Source: Chromera velia
Lineage: Eukaryota; Sar; Chromeraceae
Direction of reading: 5' to 3'
DNA: 28,963 bases
Assembly: GCA_018398765.1 (NCBI GenBank)
Contig: JAHBMJ010001559.1
Location: forward strand, 1 to 28,963
In this document: positions 1 through 10,777 of the stretch, piece after piece
How positions within the stretch are numbered: position 1 is the stretch's first letter
Layout of the letters: each line of letters starts with the position of its first letter
Made by a program: the position numbers and the translations under genes
The notes under the pieces: generated by a model
Databases searched by the model: none
Told to the model about the DNA's origin: nothing
Seen by the model: only the letters and a program-made list of their open reading frames with translations

Positions 1-1
1 G

Positions 2-1618
2 TCAACATCGCAGAGCTGGATCACGGCACCGGTCGTCGCTGTCTTGGCTCACCTCTCACCCTTCTCTGAAGGCGCCACGGTAGAGGTGAGAGACCCTTGG
101 ACAACAGGGGTGGCAAGGGCGGAGGAACTCCTCTTCAGTCTGCTCACTTCTCTGTCCGACCACCAATGCGACCAGGGCCGCTTGATCTTGCTGGGGACTG
201 CATTGCTTCTGGCTGGCCTTGCACGACTTCCTCGGTACGCAAGCGCAGCAGCAGCCCCGTGCTATAAAAGTATCTTTTCCATCCTTTGTCTCTTTGGAAA
301 TTTTGTTTATACTGTTGATCACTTGACAGCCGCACTTCTGAACTCGATATCTTTTGTTGTAGTCTTTATCAAAGTAGTTGTGCTTCCCGTCCTCTGGGCG
401 GACGTCTTCACAGCCCTCCGCTACTTTGTCCAGGCGGGTCTGACGCTGGAAGGAATTCTTTACACCACAGCGCAGACATTACAGGCGGGAACGGAGCTCT
501 GCGTGGACGCTGCCCGACATCGTCTCCTCTGGGCACGTCCACATGACAAATACAAGTTCACCCGTGGGAGCACACGGGGAAAGCGGTCAGCCGCTCGCAT
601 GTTGGCTTGCGCTGTCTGCCTCTCGCTTGTTGCCTCCCTCGCCGTTTCTCATTCTCTGGCAGTGCACGATGCTGCCTCCGTGCAGGGGAGCCAACCAGGG
701 GCCGGGAGGGGGGAGGGCTTTCCACCTAACGGCCTACTCGGCATCCGTGGACGGTGGCAGTGGGAGGCGCCATGCCTCGCGAGAACCTCACTCGAAGGCG
801 AGGGAGCTTTCCCAAAGTTTAGGACAGGGGGATGGGTCTTAGGCACCAGCAGGAACGCCTGGCCCCCAAGACGTCTCCACCAGCGGCTTCGGTGCGGGAA
901 GTCCCCAGCGCTTCTGCGAGAACAGGATCCCTACCACACAACAGAAGCAGAAGCGTACACCAATGCAGCCCTCGTTTGGACAGTCCCTAAGCTTGTCGGA
1001 TTCCTTACTCCCCCCTCATGCAGAACAGCCCGCATAGAGCAAGCCAAGCAGAATCGAAGAAGGCGGGCTCCGTGGCGACAGGCGAGAGTAGCGAACGAAC
1101 GCCTCCTTGCAACCTCTTCTCCCCGGGCTCTGCCAGACGCGCCAGGAGACTCCAAGCTTGTTCCTAGCTGGCAGCTCCCCCCCCTTCAGCCCGTTATACT
1201 CCACCCCCACCCTTCCACAATGCCCCAAGTTGCACTAGGAATCACCCGACTGGCTTGCCGCTCTTTCACCGAGTCTAGACTGAAGCTCCTTCGTCTCCTC
1301 ACCCCCCGCCGCCGACCCCGCCCGCCCCCTACCCTGAAGCTCATCATAGTCCTCACAGTCCTTACCGTCACACTCCAAATCCCTCCACCGCCTCAGCCGC
1401 AGCCCACCCTACTACCCAATGCGGGAGCTTGGGGCCCTCTCGGAGGCGAGGAAGGCCTTAACACAGCAACTCACATCGCCAACAGAAATATACCACAACC
1501 TGGAGATCACACGGCTCCCCCCGCCCCTCCGTCCATGCCCCCCTCCGCAGATGAAGAGATGGAGCGTACATGGATAACATCTCCGTGGTGTTTCCAGGCC
1601 TGCATCCCTCAGCTCTGA
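2..1618 (+). other. Open reading frame of unknown nature, open at left edge; 3' half probably decayed mobile-element sequence
   Basis: This frame is open from base 2 to a stop at 1616-1618 and has no convincing start; the first ATG-like position is not obvious, so it may be an exon or a fragment. Its first ~200 codons look coding: hydrophobic stretches near bases 180-235, 265-430 and 598-660 could be membrane segments, and a basic stretch (KYKFTRGSTRGKRSAAR) lies near 548-598. Beyond about base 690 the translation becomes Pro/Arg-rich and out-of-frame in character, while the +3 frame shows a Ser/Pro-rich stretch with scattered stops and a helical segment at 1419-1550 (SEARKALTQQLTSPTE). That suggests decayed retroelement sequence running into the LINE remnant that starts near 1555. 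No protein family was recognised. The two halves may be unrelated sequences joined by insertion. Confidence 0.3.
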
Positions 1619-3336
1619 TAGATGCCTGGCAGGATTGTAGCGAGCTGCTAAAAGGGTACGGTTTGACTCTGAATCTGGGGAAGGGGAAGAGCGCGGCGCA
1701 TTCTCCTTCGTGGCTGGGTTTACGGGACTGCCCCCTACAGCATCCAGCAGGGCTAGAGATCAACACAGCAGGGTACAAGCTCATGGGGGCAGCAGGGGGT
1801 GACGACTCCTTTGTGGGGGGGCTTTTTAAAGAGAAAGTTGCGGAAGCAGTGAGGCTGGGAAAGAGAGTAGAAGCGTACGGAGACCCCCAAGGTGCTTTCC
1901 TCCTTTTCAGATACTGTGTTTTTCCCAAACTCATGTATCTGGCAAGAGTTATGGGGGAACGCATTTCGATGGACGAGTGGGGTAGAGTTGACAGAGAGAT
2001 GGGGGAGCTGTTTCTCCAGACCATGCATTTAACAGCAGCAGAATGAACAACAGTCCACCCCCAAGCCCACCTCCCTCTCTCACACGGAGGCCTTGGCATC
2101 CCTAACTTCCAAGGAACAGCCCTAGCCACGGTGGTCGGCTGCTGTGCACAGACAATCGGGGCTGCGCACACTAGACTCGGGGAGCAGGGATTCCACTCTT
2201 TCCAGCCAGCGGAGCTCCAACAGCTCCCATGGGTAAGCGTGTGTGAGTAGGCATTCAGGCACGCACGCGAAAGAGTGAAGGAGGTGAAACTTTCCCACAA
2301 ACACCTCTTATCCCCCCGAGCTACCGATTGGGAAGGCCAGATAGAGAAGTGGTTAAAGGAAGAGGGAAAGCAGCAGCAGCATGAGATGACACAAGCTTTA
2401 CACAGGTATGGCAGGGATTTGCTCCTCCAGCAGCAGTCAGAAACAGGAAGGGCGAGACTAAGGTCTTGCGCAGGGGGACCGGCATCTGCATGGCTGACAG
2501 CTATGCCCTCATCTCACTGGACGACCATCGCCCCGACTTTGTTTTTTGTTGCACTCCGCCTCCGATTGGGCCTGAACCTGCCAGAAATTCAAAGAAACCC
2601 CATCTGTGCGTGCGGCCTCCCGCTTAACCTAGCGGGGCACCACGCACAGAGATGTGCAACAGGGAGGGGGATCTGGTGGAGGCACGAACAGGTTAAAGAC
2701 GCATTCTGCAATATTTTGTCAGGGGTGCGCCATACCTACGTATCACGAGAGCGTACGTTTGCACAGCTAGGCCTTTCTACCCCAACCAGGCTGGTGGAGG
2801 AAGGCCAAAAGAGACCAGACCTCTTGTCGGGGATGCCTTCGGGAGAGAGCTACCTCGGAGACGTTTCTGTCACCCATCCAATGTCTATGGAGGCCGCCCG
2901 CCTGCGTCGAATGTCCAATTATGCAGGGGCAGCAGCCAGAGACATAGAAATGGTGAAGGACAGAAAGTACAAAGCCATCTGCAAAGAGATGGGGCTCGAA
3001 TTTGTTCCTTTAGTTTTCGAAACCTATGGGAGACCGGGGAAGAAGACAGTGGAGTTTTTGTCAGCGGTGGCAAATCATGCAGCAAGCAGAGTGAGGGGAG
3101 GGGAAGACTTTGCAGCAGTGCAGGGCCGTATCATGCAGCAGTACTTCAAAATTCTTTCCTGCACTTTGCAGAGATTTGTTGCAGCAAACGTCCTTTCCTC
3201 TATTCACTCGAGGAAGGGACGGAGGGGCCCGTTCCAGGTGGAACCCCTCTTGGCTCGCGACATGGCCGCGTTCTCTGTTCCCGGGCAGGGGGTGCTAGCG
3301 GAGAGTGAAGGAAGGAGTGAAATAAAGAAGGAGTAA
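1555..3336 (+). pseudogene. Decayed RLE-type non-LTR retrotransposon (LINE), reverse transcriptase C-terminus plus endonuclease
   Basis: One frame runs from 1555 to the stop at 3334-3336 and is interrupted by TGA at 2044-2046 and TAG at 2248-2250. It opens with AYMDNISVVF (1564-1593), the reverse transcriptase YxDD box with the second Asp replaced by Asn. After the box come the usual thumb-side signature LPLSHGGLGIP (about 2074-2106), a CxCG...HHxxxxC knuckle (2605-2658), a conserved RHEQVKDAF stretch, a PD pair (2815-2820) and DVSVTHP (2860-2880). This order matches the restriction-like endonuclease that follows reverse transcriptase in R2/NeSL-type elements. Such elements copy their RNA at a nick made in the target DNA. 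The fingers and the rest of the palm are not readable upstream, so the copy is 5'-truncated or scrambled as well as interrupted by stops. It is dead as an autonomous element. Confidence 0.85.
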
Positions 3337-4010
3337 GAAGGAAATAAAATGAAGTCATCAGGTGGGGGGAGGCCAGCGGTTGCAGAGAAAGAAAAGTTTA
3401 AAGAAAAGACAGATGAAAGTACGACAGTTGAGTCCGGCGTAGTCAAAGGTGGAGAAAAGCGGTGAAGGCATTGCGCTTGATGGTATAAATAGAAGAAATA
3501 CTAGGTAAAGACGCGATAGCAAGGCAGGTCGTTGCAAAATCAACCTGACTGGATAGACTCTAGGCAAACAGGTCTAGGCACGACTCCCAAGGCCGTGCAG
3601 TCTATGGCCGGTATGCTGGGACGTGCTATGCATCCCCGAACCGTCAGAATATATCGGGACCTTTATTAATAAGTAATGCCTCGATGGACACCCGGGGTTT
3701 CTGGGCTTTCATATATCGCGTAAGACGCGAGACTCAGAGGGCAGCTTACCCTTGAGGCCCCATCACTCAACAAAAACTCGCATAACCTCGCGGCGCCAGC
3801 TCGAAGTGCATGATCGATCGATGGGCCGGACGCGCGCGGACGCATTTGCGGCGCCGCCGCATTCACTCGGACGCGGATGCTGGACAATGCATTAATGTGA
3901 GTTTGAGTCTCTGAGTCTCTTCGATCAGGGTGATCGAGAGTCACAAAATGTCACAAGTTCAGTGCCTGCCTGATCCTCATGTGACCGATCTTCCATGCAT
4001 GCAGGTCGGT
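3337..4010. other. Gene-free stretch: 3' flank of the LINE remnant and spacer
   Basis: Purine-rich sequence (3337-3440) follows the LINE stop and may be its 3' untranslated tail. The rest is mixed sequence with several CG-rich palindromic runs near 3790-3870. I see no coding frame with family signatures, no RNA gene and no clear target-site duplication. Confidence 0.4.
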
Positions 4011-4023
4011 TCCGACAACTCTG

Positions 4024-4033
4024 CGATATTTAA
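4024..4033 (+). promoter_or_regulatory. Possible TATA-like element upstream of the 4249 gene
   Basis: GATATTTAAG lies about 220 bp before the ATG at 4249, followed by a CT-rich leader (4040-4110). The position suits a core promoter, but only the sequence resemblance and location support it. Confidence 0.25.
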
Positions 4034-4248
4034 GTTCGTTCACTCTCTCATTTGAGGACAAGTCTGGACGATCGCTCTCCACCTTCAGTCTCCCACACAG
4101 CGACTCTGTCTCTTTGAGTGTGGAGGTGCGTCCGTTTCAGTCCTTCTTTTGTTTGCGCACTGGGGACGTTCTTCTTTCGTGCGAAGGCCTGCACGAGTAG
4201 CCCTCAGAACAGAGAGGCGTCAAAAAGGTGGAAAGGAAAGACACAGTC

Positions 4249-5727
4249 ATGTTGTCAGACAGAGAGACCACTGAGGTGTTGTCGTCGATTCTTGCGTCGA
4301 CGGTATCTTCTTTTTTCCCCGCTAGGTCTCAGTCTCTTCAGGAGGCTTCATTGAACTTTCGCCTTGTCGGGGTCTCAAATGAAGAGAAACCCATCCCCGT
4401 ACGGTGGGTGGAGGACACGACGATTGAGGACGTGGGAGCGTTCACAATCGACGGAGACGACCAGGAAGGTCTGACGGGAGAACTGAAAACTCCCGTGAGG
4501 CCAGAGAGCCTCGGGTCCTCTGGGTGGCAGTTGGGTGACCCCCCCGATTCCGTCCGTCGTCTCGATTCTGGAACCGCCAGTATCGTGATCACGCGGGCCG
4601 CTGAGGACCCCGGGGCGGCAGAGGAGGGTGTAGGGGCGGGGCAGAGGGGGACTAGCACGAGTACTCAGTCGGGGACGCAGCGTCAGAGAGAGACGGGTTG
4701 GAATTTTGAGGAAGGTCGACGGCGTCTGTTTGACGCATTGAACAGATTGAATCTGATCCTCCGACCCACAACGTCGGGGGGTCAGGCAGACGACAGGCAG
4801 GACGGAGATGATGACTCAGATGAGATGGGAGGGGGGGGAGGGGGGGTTGCGTCTAAGGAGACTATGCAGGTCGATTCGACTGCGTTGATGGAGGGGAGGG
4901 TGAATGCTCTAGTGGAGAAGAAGAGGGTGAAGCAGGAATTGAAGAGATACGATGTCAGTTTTCAAGAAAATTTCGGCAGAAACCCCACCCGTCAAGAGAA
5001 AGAACCCATGCGCCCCCTCTACACATACTACCGTCGACTGAAGAAACAGATTGTGTCCCAGGGGGGAGAGTCCGGAGGGGCACCACAGCATCAGCCCCCG
5101 CCGGGGTCCGACCATGCGGCCCCCTCGGCCCCCGGCCCGCGAGACAGAGCAACCCCCACAGAACCCGAAAGGGACCCCCATCCGTCTCAGCAAAGAGAAA
5201 GAGACGCGGCGTCTCAGCAGAGAAGGCAGAGAGACAGCAGGGGAAGTGAGAGAGACCGACCTGCTCAGCCTCCCCCCCTCTTGCCTCTGATGGCAGGTGA
5301 GCATCCCTCAGCACACCCGCAGGGCCTCTCCCTCGGCCCAGAGGTGCGACGTCACCCCCGTGGCCCAACCGCCACCCCGGAGGGTAATCTCCCCGGTGGT
5401 TCCTCCCACATGAACCTGCCGGCTGAGTATGAATCTTCCGCCGAGGGCCGGAGACTCCGTGCTCTCCTCGATGAGCGTGCGGCTCTGAGAAGGGATTTGG
5501 AGGTGTTCCAAGAGGCGTTCTACAAGAGGGAGGGGAGACGGATCAAGTACCACAGGGATATTCTGCCGATAGAGAACGAATACAGACAATACAGAGAACT
5601 GAAGAGAGAGATCGTCAGGTTGGAAGAGGCATTGGGTGTGGTCAGATCGAGCTCAGCTCAAGGAGGGGGGGGCAGCATCAACGTTGGGCCGTCAAGTGCG
5701 GCATCGGCAGAGGGCGTCTCACCCTGA
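4249..5727 (+). CDS. Intronless gene for a 492-residue protein with two FAM13/Sld2-like helical modules
   Basis: ATG 4249 is the first ATG of an uninterrupted frame ending at TGA 5725-5727; the frame opens 21 bases earlier without an ATG. Residues 1-200 are mostly disordered and acidic, with a Gly run near residues 195-201. Residues about 222-268 form a charged helical module with the signature FGRNPTRQEKEPMRPLY followed by YYRRLKKQI, very like the FAM13 C-terminal module (also reminiscent of the Sld2/RecQL4 motif). Residues about 402-463 repeat the layout in diverged form: LRRDLEVFQEAF, then GRR, then EYRQYRELKREIVRLEE. Between them is a Pro/Gln/Arg-rich linker (about 270-400). FAM13 proteins are linked to Rho-GAP signalling in animals, but no GAP domain is present, so function is unknown; a protein-protein contact or coiled-coil role is plausible. 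No intron is needed. Confidence 0.75.
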   Translation: MLSDRETTEVLSSILASTVSSFFPARSQSLQEASLNFRLVGVSNEEKPIPVRWVEDTTIEDVGAFTIDGDDQEGLTGELKTPVRPESLGSSGWQLGDPPDSVRRLDSGTASIVITRAAEDPGAAEEGVGAGQRGTSTSTQSGTQRQRETGWNFEEGRRRLFDALNRLNLILRPTTSGGQADDRQDGDDDSDEMGGGGGGVASKETMQVDSTALMEGRVNALVEKKRVKQELKRYDVSFQENFGRNPTRQEKEPMRPLYTYYRRLKKQIVSQGGESGGAPQHQPPPGSDHAAPSAPGPRDRATPTEPERDPHPSQQRERDAASQQRRQRDSRGSERDRPAQPPPLLPLMAGEHPSAHPQGLSLGPEVRRHPRGPTATPEGNLPGGSSHMNLPAEYESSAEGRRLRALLDERAALRRDLEVFQEAFYKREGRRIKYHRDILPIENEYRQYRELKREIVRLEEALGVVRSSSAQGGGGSINVGPSSAASAEGVSP

Positions 5728-6609
5728 ACATCTGATCGACCTGCTGATCTATTCTAGCACCGTACGCGATCTTTTCCTATTTTCTTCCTGAGTGCATGGC
5801 TGAGAGAGATTGTTGTTGGTTTCTCCCCCCCCCTTTCAGTCCCCTCCCCTGTCTCATCAGTGTATGGTTTCGGAAAGGGGGAATGGCTGGAGCCCTCGAG
5901 TGTTCCAGCTGGTGACCATGAAATAACTAACTAATTAACTAACCTCCTTCCCCCCCGCCTCTTCTCCAGCCGACGCAGCCCGATAAGGGTCTCCGGCCTG
6001 CCTGGGTGTGTGTAGAAAGAGGGGAGGGAAAAGAAGGGGACGAAGAACTGGGCGACAGTGAAAAACTGTTTCCCTTTTCTTTGGTGGAAGGAGACGAACA
6101 GGGATCCTCCTTGTGGACCCTCTTGGTTGAGTGTAGTCATTCCGTAGTCGATTCTTGTTCTTGAGGGTGGGTTGGGAAGATTTGACTGACAGGATGAATG
6201 GAGAGCTCCTGCCGTTGTGCACAACCTGGCTATTCGCAGTGCAGTTCTTAACATACAATCAGCCACTTTGAGTTGTGAAGTTGAATGCATGCCTTCCAAG
6301 GACATGATTCATTTGGCTTCCTTGCTTTCACTGGGTGTGTGAAAACAGATGAGGAAAGTCTCTTTTGATGGAATCAATCAAACAGTGCAAAGTCCATTGC
6401 GTGTTCAACCTGTTGAAGCGAAAATTGTGACTTTCTTTCTGTTGCCTCTTTTCCCTCTGTGTATGTTTGTGTGGTATATGTGAGTGTATGTGTCTTCGTT
6501 CCCCTCGGTCAGCTACGCTTTGTCTTTTCTGTGGTTCTTGCATTTTCTTCTTTGTTTGCTTGCTTGCTTTCTGCGTTTCTTCATTGATTATTGATCTCCC
6601 TATTTTTAT
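5728..6609. other. Gene-free stretch downstream of the 4249 gene
   Basis: This holds the probable 3' untranslated region of the upstream gene (TAACTAACTAATTAACTAAC-like run near 5925-5942) and mixed sequence. Minus-strand frames at 5931-6305 show no family signature. Nothing else was recognised. Confidence 0.4.
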
Positions 6610-6646
6610 CTCTCTCTCTCCCTCTCCCCCTCTCTCTCTCTCTCCT

Positions 6647-6686
<40 letters not shown>

Positions 6687-6799
6687 CTTCTCTCTCTCCT
6701 TCTCTCTCTCTCTGTCTCTGTCTCTGTCTCTGTCTCTCTCTCTCGCTTTCTCCCTCCCTCCTAGTCTCCCTCCCCCCCCCCCGCGCCCTCTCTCTCAGG

Positions 6800-6838
<39 letters not shown>

Positions 6839-6852
6839 TGTGTGTATGTATG
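6610..6852. repeat. Compound microsatellite (CT)n then (GT)n
   Basis: Imperfect CT repeats run from 6610 to about 6796, with TCTGTC interruptions near 6711-6736 and a poly-C run at 6772-6782, then pass into GT repeats from 6803. The long Leu/Ser 'protein' read from the + strand here (6467-6907) is an artefact of this tract. Confidence 0.95.
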
Positions 6853-6960
6853 TATAGGTATTCCTCGATCTACGTCTCACTTTGCATGGCTATGCACCTA
6901 TAGCTAGAAATACGAATATATACTTATACAAATTCACGGCTCCACTCTAGCAAAGCCAAC

Positions 6961-6985
6961 TTCATTCATTCATTCATTCATTCAT
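6961..6985. repeat. (TTCA)n tetranucleotide repeat
   Basis: About six perfect TTCA units sit at the edge of an AT-rich segment. Confidence 0.95.
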
Positions 6986-7046
6986 ATAAATTAATAGTAT
7001 AATATACTAGATTTTATATGATATTATTAAACCCTATAGTAGCTAG

Positions 7047-7130
7047 TTGACCATAAGTGATAAGTGATTTAGTGGTGCCCTTAAGCACTGTCGCCGTTTT
7101 GTCTTGTAGACGTCGCCCCCGCAAACGGCA
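7047..7130 (+). repeat. Dispersed repeat motif B, copy 1
   Basis: ATAAGTGATAAGT...TTTAGTG.TGCCC, then GTCGCCCCCGCAAA.GGCA, recurs with small changes at 8541-8640. Copy 1 directly abuts direct-repeat copy A1 at 7130. Confidence 0.8.
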
Positions 7131-7426
7131 TAGCGGCCGTAAAATGGCACCAACGAAGTCAAGTCAATCCGTGCCAAGTCGAAGCTTCACGGCCTGCGTG
7201 CAAAGCAAGCGCGGGTGATGCAAAACATGCATGCGGCACGCACGTCAGATCAATAGAGCATGCACAAATGCAATCAAACAGAAAATACTGCATCAAACTG
7301 GCCTATCTAGAGGCCAAGCAGCAAGACCGTACATTAACACTCCTTCTGTCGATGAGGCCATGGGATCTAGGTGAAGCTATAGCTTAGCACTGAGTTGCTC
7401 TGACGCTCACTAGCTGTTGCTTCACG
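7130..7426 (+). repeat. Direct repeat A, copy 1
   Basis: This ~297-bp unit begins TAGCGGCCGTAAAATGGCAC and ends at GCTGTTGCTTCACG. It matches 8012-8347 along its whole length with substitutions and short indels, including perfect blocks such as AAACTGGCCTATCTAGAGGC. The two copies flank about 585 bp, the arrangement of a small non-autonomous LTR-like (TRIM-like) element or a tandem repeat with a spacer. No TG...CA ends, primer-binding site or coding capacity is evident. Confidence 0.85.
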
Positions 7427-8011
7427 TAGTGCCGGCTTCCGGGACGACCGGGCAGCCTCATTCACTCTTTCTCACTTGCTCTCCCAATATAAAAGAATCT
7501 CGATTGGCAACTTGGCGGAAGGGACAGAGGCAGCTGCTCTTTGTGTCTCTTGTAGTCATGACCTCATCTTAATGCTTCACATTCCGGCCGTCACCAGTAT
7601 CAACGATCACTTCATTTGTAAGGATGAGAACCACTTCCGAACTGTTACATCTTCGTTCCCTCGGAGGATTTTGCCTCCCTTCGCTCTGGGAGCACTTCCC
7701 TTCCCTGTGGAAGTGGCAGGCCTGCATGCCGAATGGAACGTACTCCAAGCGGCCTTGTCTGTACAGCTTTGTTTGAGCCTCTTCACCCAGAGCTAGGCTT
7801 TCGCACCGACTTTCACATAAGAGTCGGGCGCTCTCTTCCGATCTGTCACCTTCGCTCTGGAACAGATTCTCGTCTCTCGTCAAGAAGTTCTACCAAGAAG
7901 CAGAGGACGGGATATAATGGGACGCAAACAGTAAAACGAGCACGTGAAGTTTCTCAACCACCAACACAGTGACGGGTTCTCTTCTATCCGCTACTGCTTA
8001 TAAAGAAGGGA
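7427..8011. other. Segment between the two direct repeats
   Basis: About 585 bp that differs in base composition from the AT-rich flanks. Short + strand frames (7476-7796, 7733-7972) are open, but no family is recognisable. A TATAAAAG sequence lies at 7489-7496. It could be the internal part of a small transposable element, or host sequence caught between repeats. Confidence 0.4.
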
Positions 8012-8347
8012 ATAGCCGTAAAGTAGCACCAACAAAGTCAAGTCAATCCGCACCAAGTCGAAGCTTCACGGCCTGCGTGCAAAGCAAGCGCAGGTGATTC
8101 AAAAATGTATGCACATGTATGCAGCATGCACGTCGGATCGAATCCGATCGATAGAGCATGCACAAATGCAATCAGACAGAAAGTACTGCATCAAACTGGC
8201 CTATCTAGAGGCCAAGCAGCAAGACCGTACATTAATACTCCTTCCGTTGATGAGGCCACGAGATCGAGATCATATCTAGGTGAAGCTATAGCCTAGCACT
8301 GAGTTGCTTTGACGGCGAGATTGACGCTCACTAGCTGTTGCTTCACG
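8012..8347 (+). repeat. Direct repeat A, copy 2
   Basis: Second copy of the unit at 7130-7426. It is about 40 bp longer because of small insertions, including a GATCGAATCCGATCG palindrome near 8135-8150, a GATCGAGATCATATC insert near 8262-8276 and a GGCGAGATT insert near 8312-8322. The divergence shows the duplication is not recent. Confidence 0.85.
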
Positions 8348-8540
8348 GTGGCATGGCATGGCATGTACTTCCGATAAATTCCGAGTCATTGAATTTATGT
8401 GTAAATTTAATATATTTCCAGACTATTTTTAATTTAAAGTTTGCAGTTATGTCTAACTTGAATGTCTGCATCTTTATATCAGAGGCTAATATAGTGGCTA
8501 ATAGCAACTTAAATATTATAAGCTTATAAGTGACTCGAGA

Positions 8541-8640
8541 TTATAAGTGATAAGTAATTTAGTGATGCCCTAGGGGATTGTCACCATTTTGTCCTAGGTT
8601 TTGTCTTATAGAGCCTAAGGTCGCCCCCGCAAATGGCAGG
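8541..8640 (+). repeat. Dispersed repeat motif B, copy 2
   Basis: Matches 7047-7130 (ATAAGTGATAAGT, then GTCGCCCCCGCAAA.GGCA) but lies 190 bp beyond repeat A2 instead of abutting it. A larger composite unit was probably duplicated and then rearranged. Confidence 0.75.
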
Positions 8641-9590
8641 GCAAGCTTTAAAAGCTAGAAGCTAAGCTGTGGCGGCTTATTTTTTTTGTCTACCATTGCA
8701 TGCATGGGTTGCCATATATCTGCGATAATGTCTCTAGTTTCGGAATTTGAATCGGAAACTCTGGGCTAAATTAACCTAGCACAATTATAAGTAAGTAAGT
8801 AAGTAAGTACATATCCGAGCCTGATTTTGAGGGGCAAACTACTACTAGTATAAGAGTAGCTAGAATAGTAATAGCAATTAAGCTAGCAATTAAGGGGGCT
8901 AGTAAGAGGGCTTAAAGAGGCTTAATCCTGGCTCGTTAAGTCTGTCATATAATCCATAGAAGTCTCGACTAGAGTCTCGATCTTTAATTAGAAAAACTAT
9001 ATAGTAGAAAGATATTTTTTTTAAGTGCATGATCAAGTCCTTGAACCTTGCTAGAAGCCTTCATATTAAACATCTTTGTAAGTCGTGAAACTTATATTAC
9101 TACTAATATGGAGAAATGGCAACTGGTACGTATAGGACAACCTTTTTTTCATTTTTGAGTGGGACCCTAGTAACAACTTAAATTGATGTAATTAAATAAG
9201 TCAAGTAATATAAACTTTTCATCATTAATTTTAAAGCATAAATTTACTATATTTGTCCTAGTGTTTTTCTGACTGATGTTTCTCACATAATTAAATTATG
9301 CACATCGATGTGCCTGCAAATTTTTACCAAAGAGTAAGTAGGAGCACACCGAACTTAAAGAGATACATGCCTTCTACGAACTGTTTCGGAGCCTAAGTTC
9401 AACGCGTCTACTGAAATTACCGTCTCCCTCCCTCCCTCCCTCTGCCCAAATCGTTCGACCGCTTCAGCCTGCCGATCTATCTACTCAATTAATTTAAAAT
9501 CTGCCTGGCTCAACTCTCGAGTGCCAACTGCCTGCCGTTTGCTGATTGGGCGGCACTGCAAATCTTCGTGGGATCGAATGGGATCATTGG
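8641..9590. other. AT-rich gene-free stretch
   Basis: AT-rich DNA with (AAGT)n at 8789-8809 and CCCT repeats at 9426-9441. No frame longer than about 60 codons has a recognisable product. No RNA gene was seen. The right end is the 3' flank of the minus-strand gene ending at 9594. Confidence 0.5.
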
Positions 9591-9593
9591 ACT

Positions 9594-10615
9594 TTATCTC
9601 CAATTCCATTGGAATCCCCCCTGCGATTGCTGTCCGCTTGAGCTTGCGGCATTTGGATCAATCCCCATGGCCTCCTGCACAGCTGCAAAACACCTGCGGA
9701 ACCGGACCCACTGTTTGAACTCTGGGGGCTCCGGGTTGTTCTCGTCGAACCCGTGCCCTTGGTCGTCGCACCAGGCGTACTGTCCACTCCAGTTGTAGAA
9801 GGGGGACTCCTCCATGAGGGTCTCCACGAAGGCCATCCCTTTGTGCCTCTTCGACCTGTCCCTCCTCTCTCGGAACCTGGCCTCCCTCAGGGCAGGGTGG
9901 AGGTCTGGCAGGGGGAGTCCGGGCCTGCACGCGGGATGATGTGCGTGTATGTGATTACGTCAATAGAAATGTGTATATGAGCATGTGCAAAAACATTCGA
10001 ATGTGTATGGACGCATGTACAAAAACATCCAAATATGTATGGACGCACGTACATGCGCGTGTTCTTTCGGTACAGGGTGGAGAAATCGCAAGGAGAGGGG
10101 GAAAATTGGAATACCTTCCCATGAAAATGGAGAGACAAAGGAGGCGAAAGAAAACCGGAAGAAAAGAAGGGAAGCAGGGAAGTATAAAGCGGAAGTATAA
10201 AGTGCCGCGGAAAATATTGCAGGGGGAAAACCGAAGAGAAAACGAAAAGAGAAGAGAAGAGAAGAGAAGAGAATCGATGGGCGTAGTCCAACCGCAGATG
10301 ACAAAAAAAAAGGGACTCCTCTGTCTGACTGTTGAGGGCCGTGCGGGACATAAATACATGTTCCCTCTCTGTTTGTTAATTGCCTGTCTGTCAGTCTGTC
10401 TGTCTGCATCGATATCTGTCGGTCTGTATCTGTCTATGTACGCATCAACATACACGCTTCTATGGAGGAATATCCGTATGCTAAAGTAGTTGCACATTTA
10501 TTATCTTTTTCGTAAATTCATGATCTTGTTGGCGCTTCCCGTCCACGCGCTCCTGGCCACGTTGACTTTCTCACATGCAGGCAAAGTAGGTAGGAAGGAA
10601 GAGAGGAAAAGAAGG

Positions 10616-10653
<38 letters not shown>

Positions 10654-10703
10654 GATCCTCCTTTGGTCTAGTTTTCCTTTCTGTATACACACACACACAC
10701 ACA

Positions 10704-10777
<74 letters not shown>

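Noticed and set aside
6467-6907. Leu/Ser-rich plus-strand frame of 146 codons
   Set aside because: It is translation of (CT)n and (GT)n microsatellites.
7833-7844. CTCTTCCGATCT, identical to 12 bases of a common sequencing adapter
   Set aside because: The flanking bases do not continue the adapter, so chance is likelier than contamination.
9955-10497. Minus- and plus-strand frames of 150-180 codons
   Set aside because: They lie in an intron, are low-complexity, and have no family motif.
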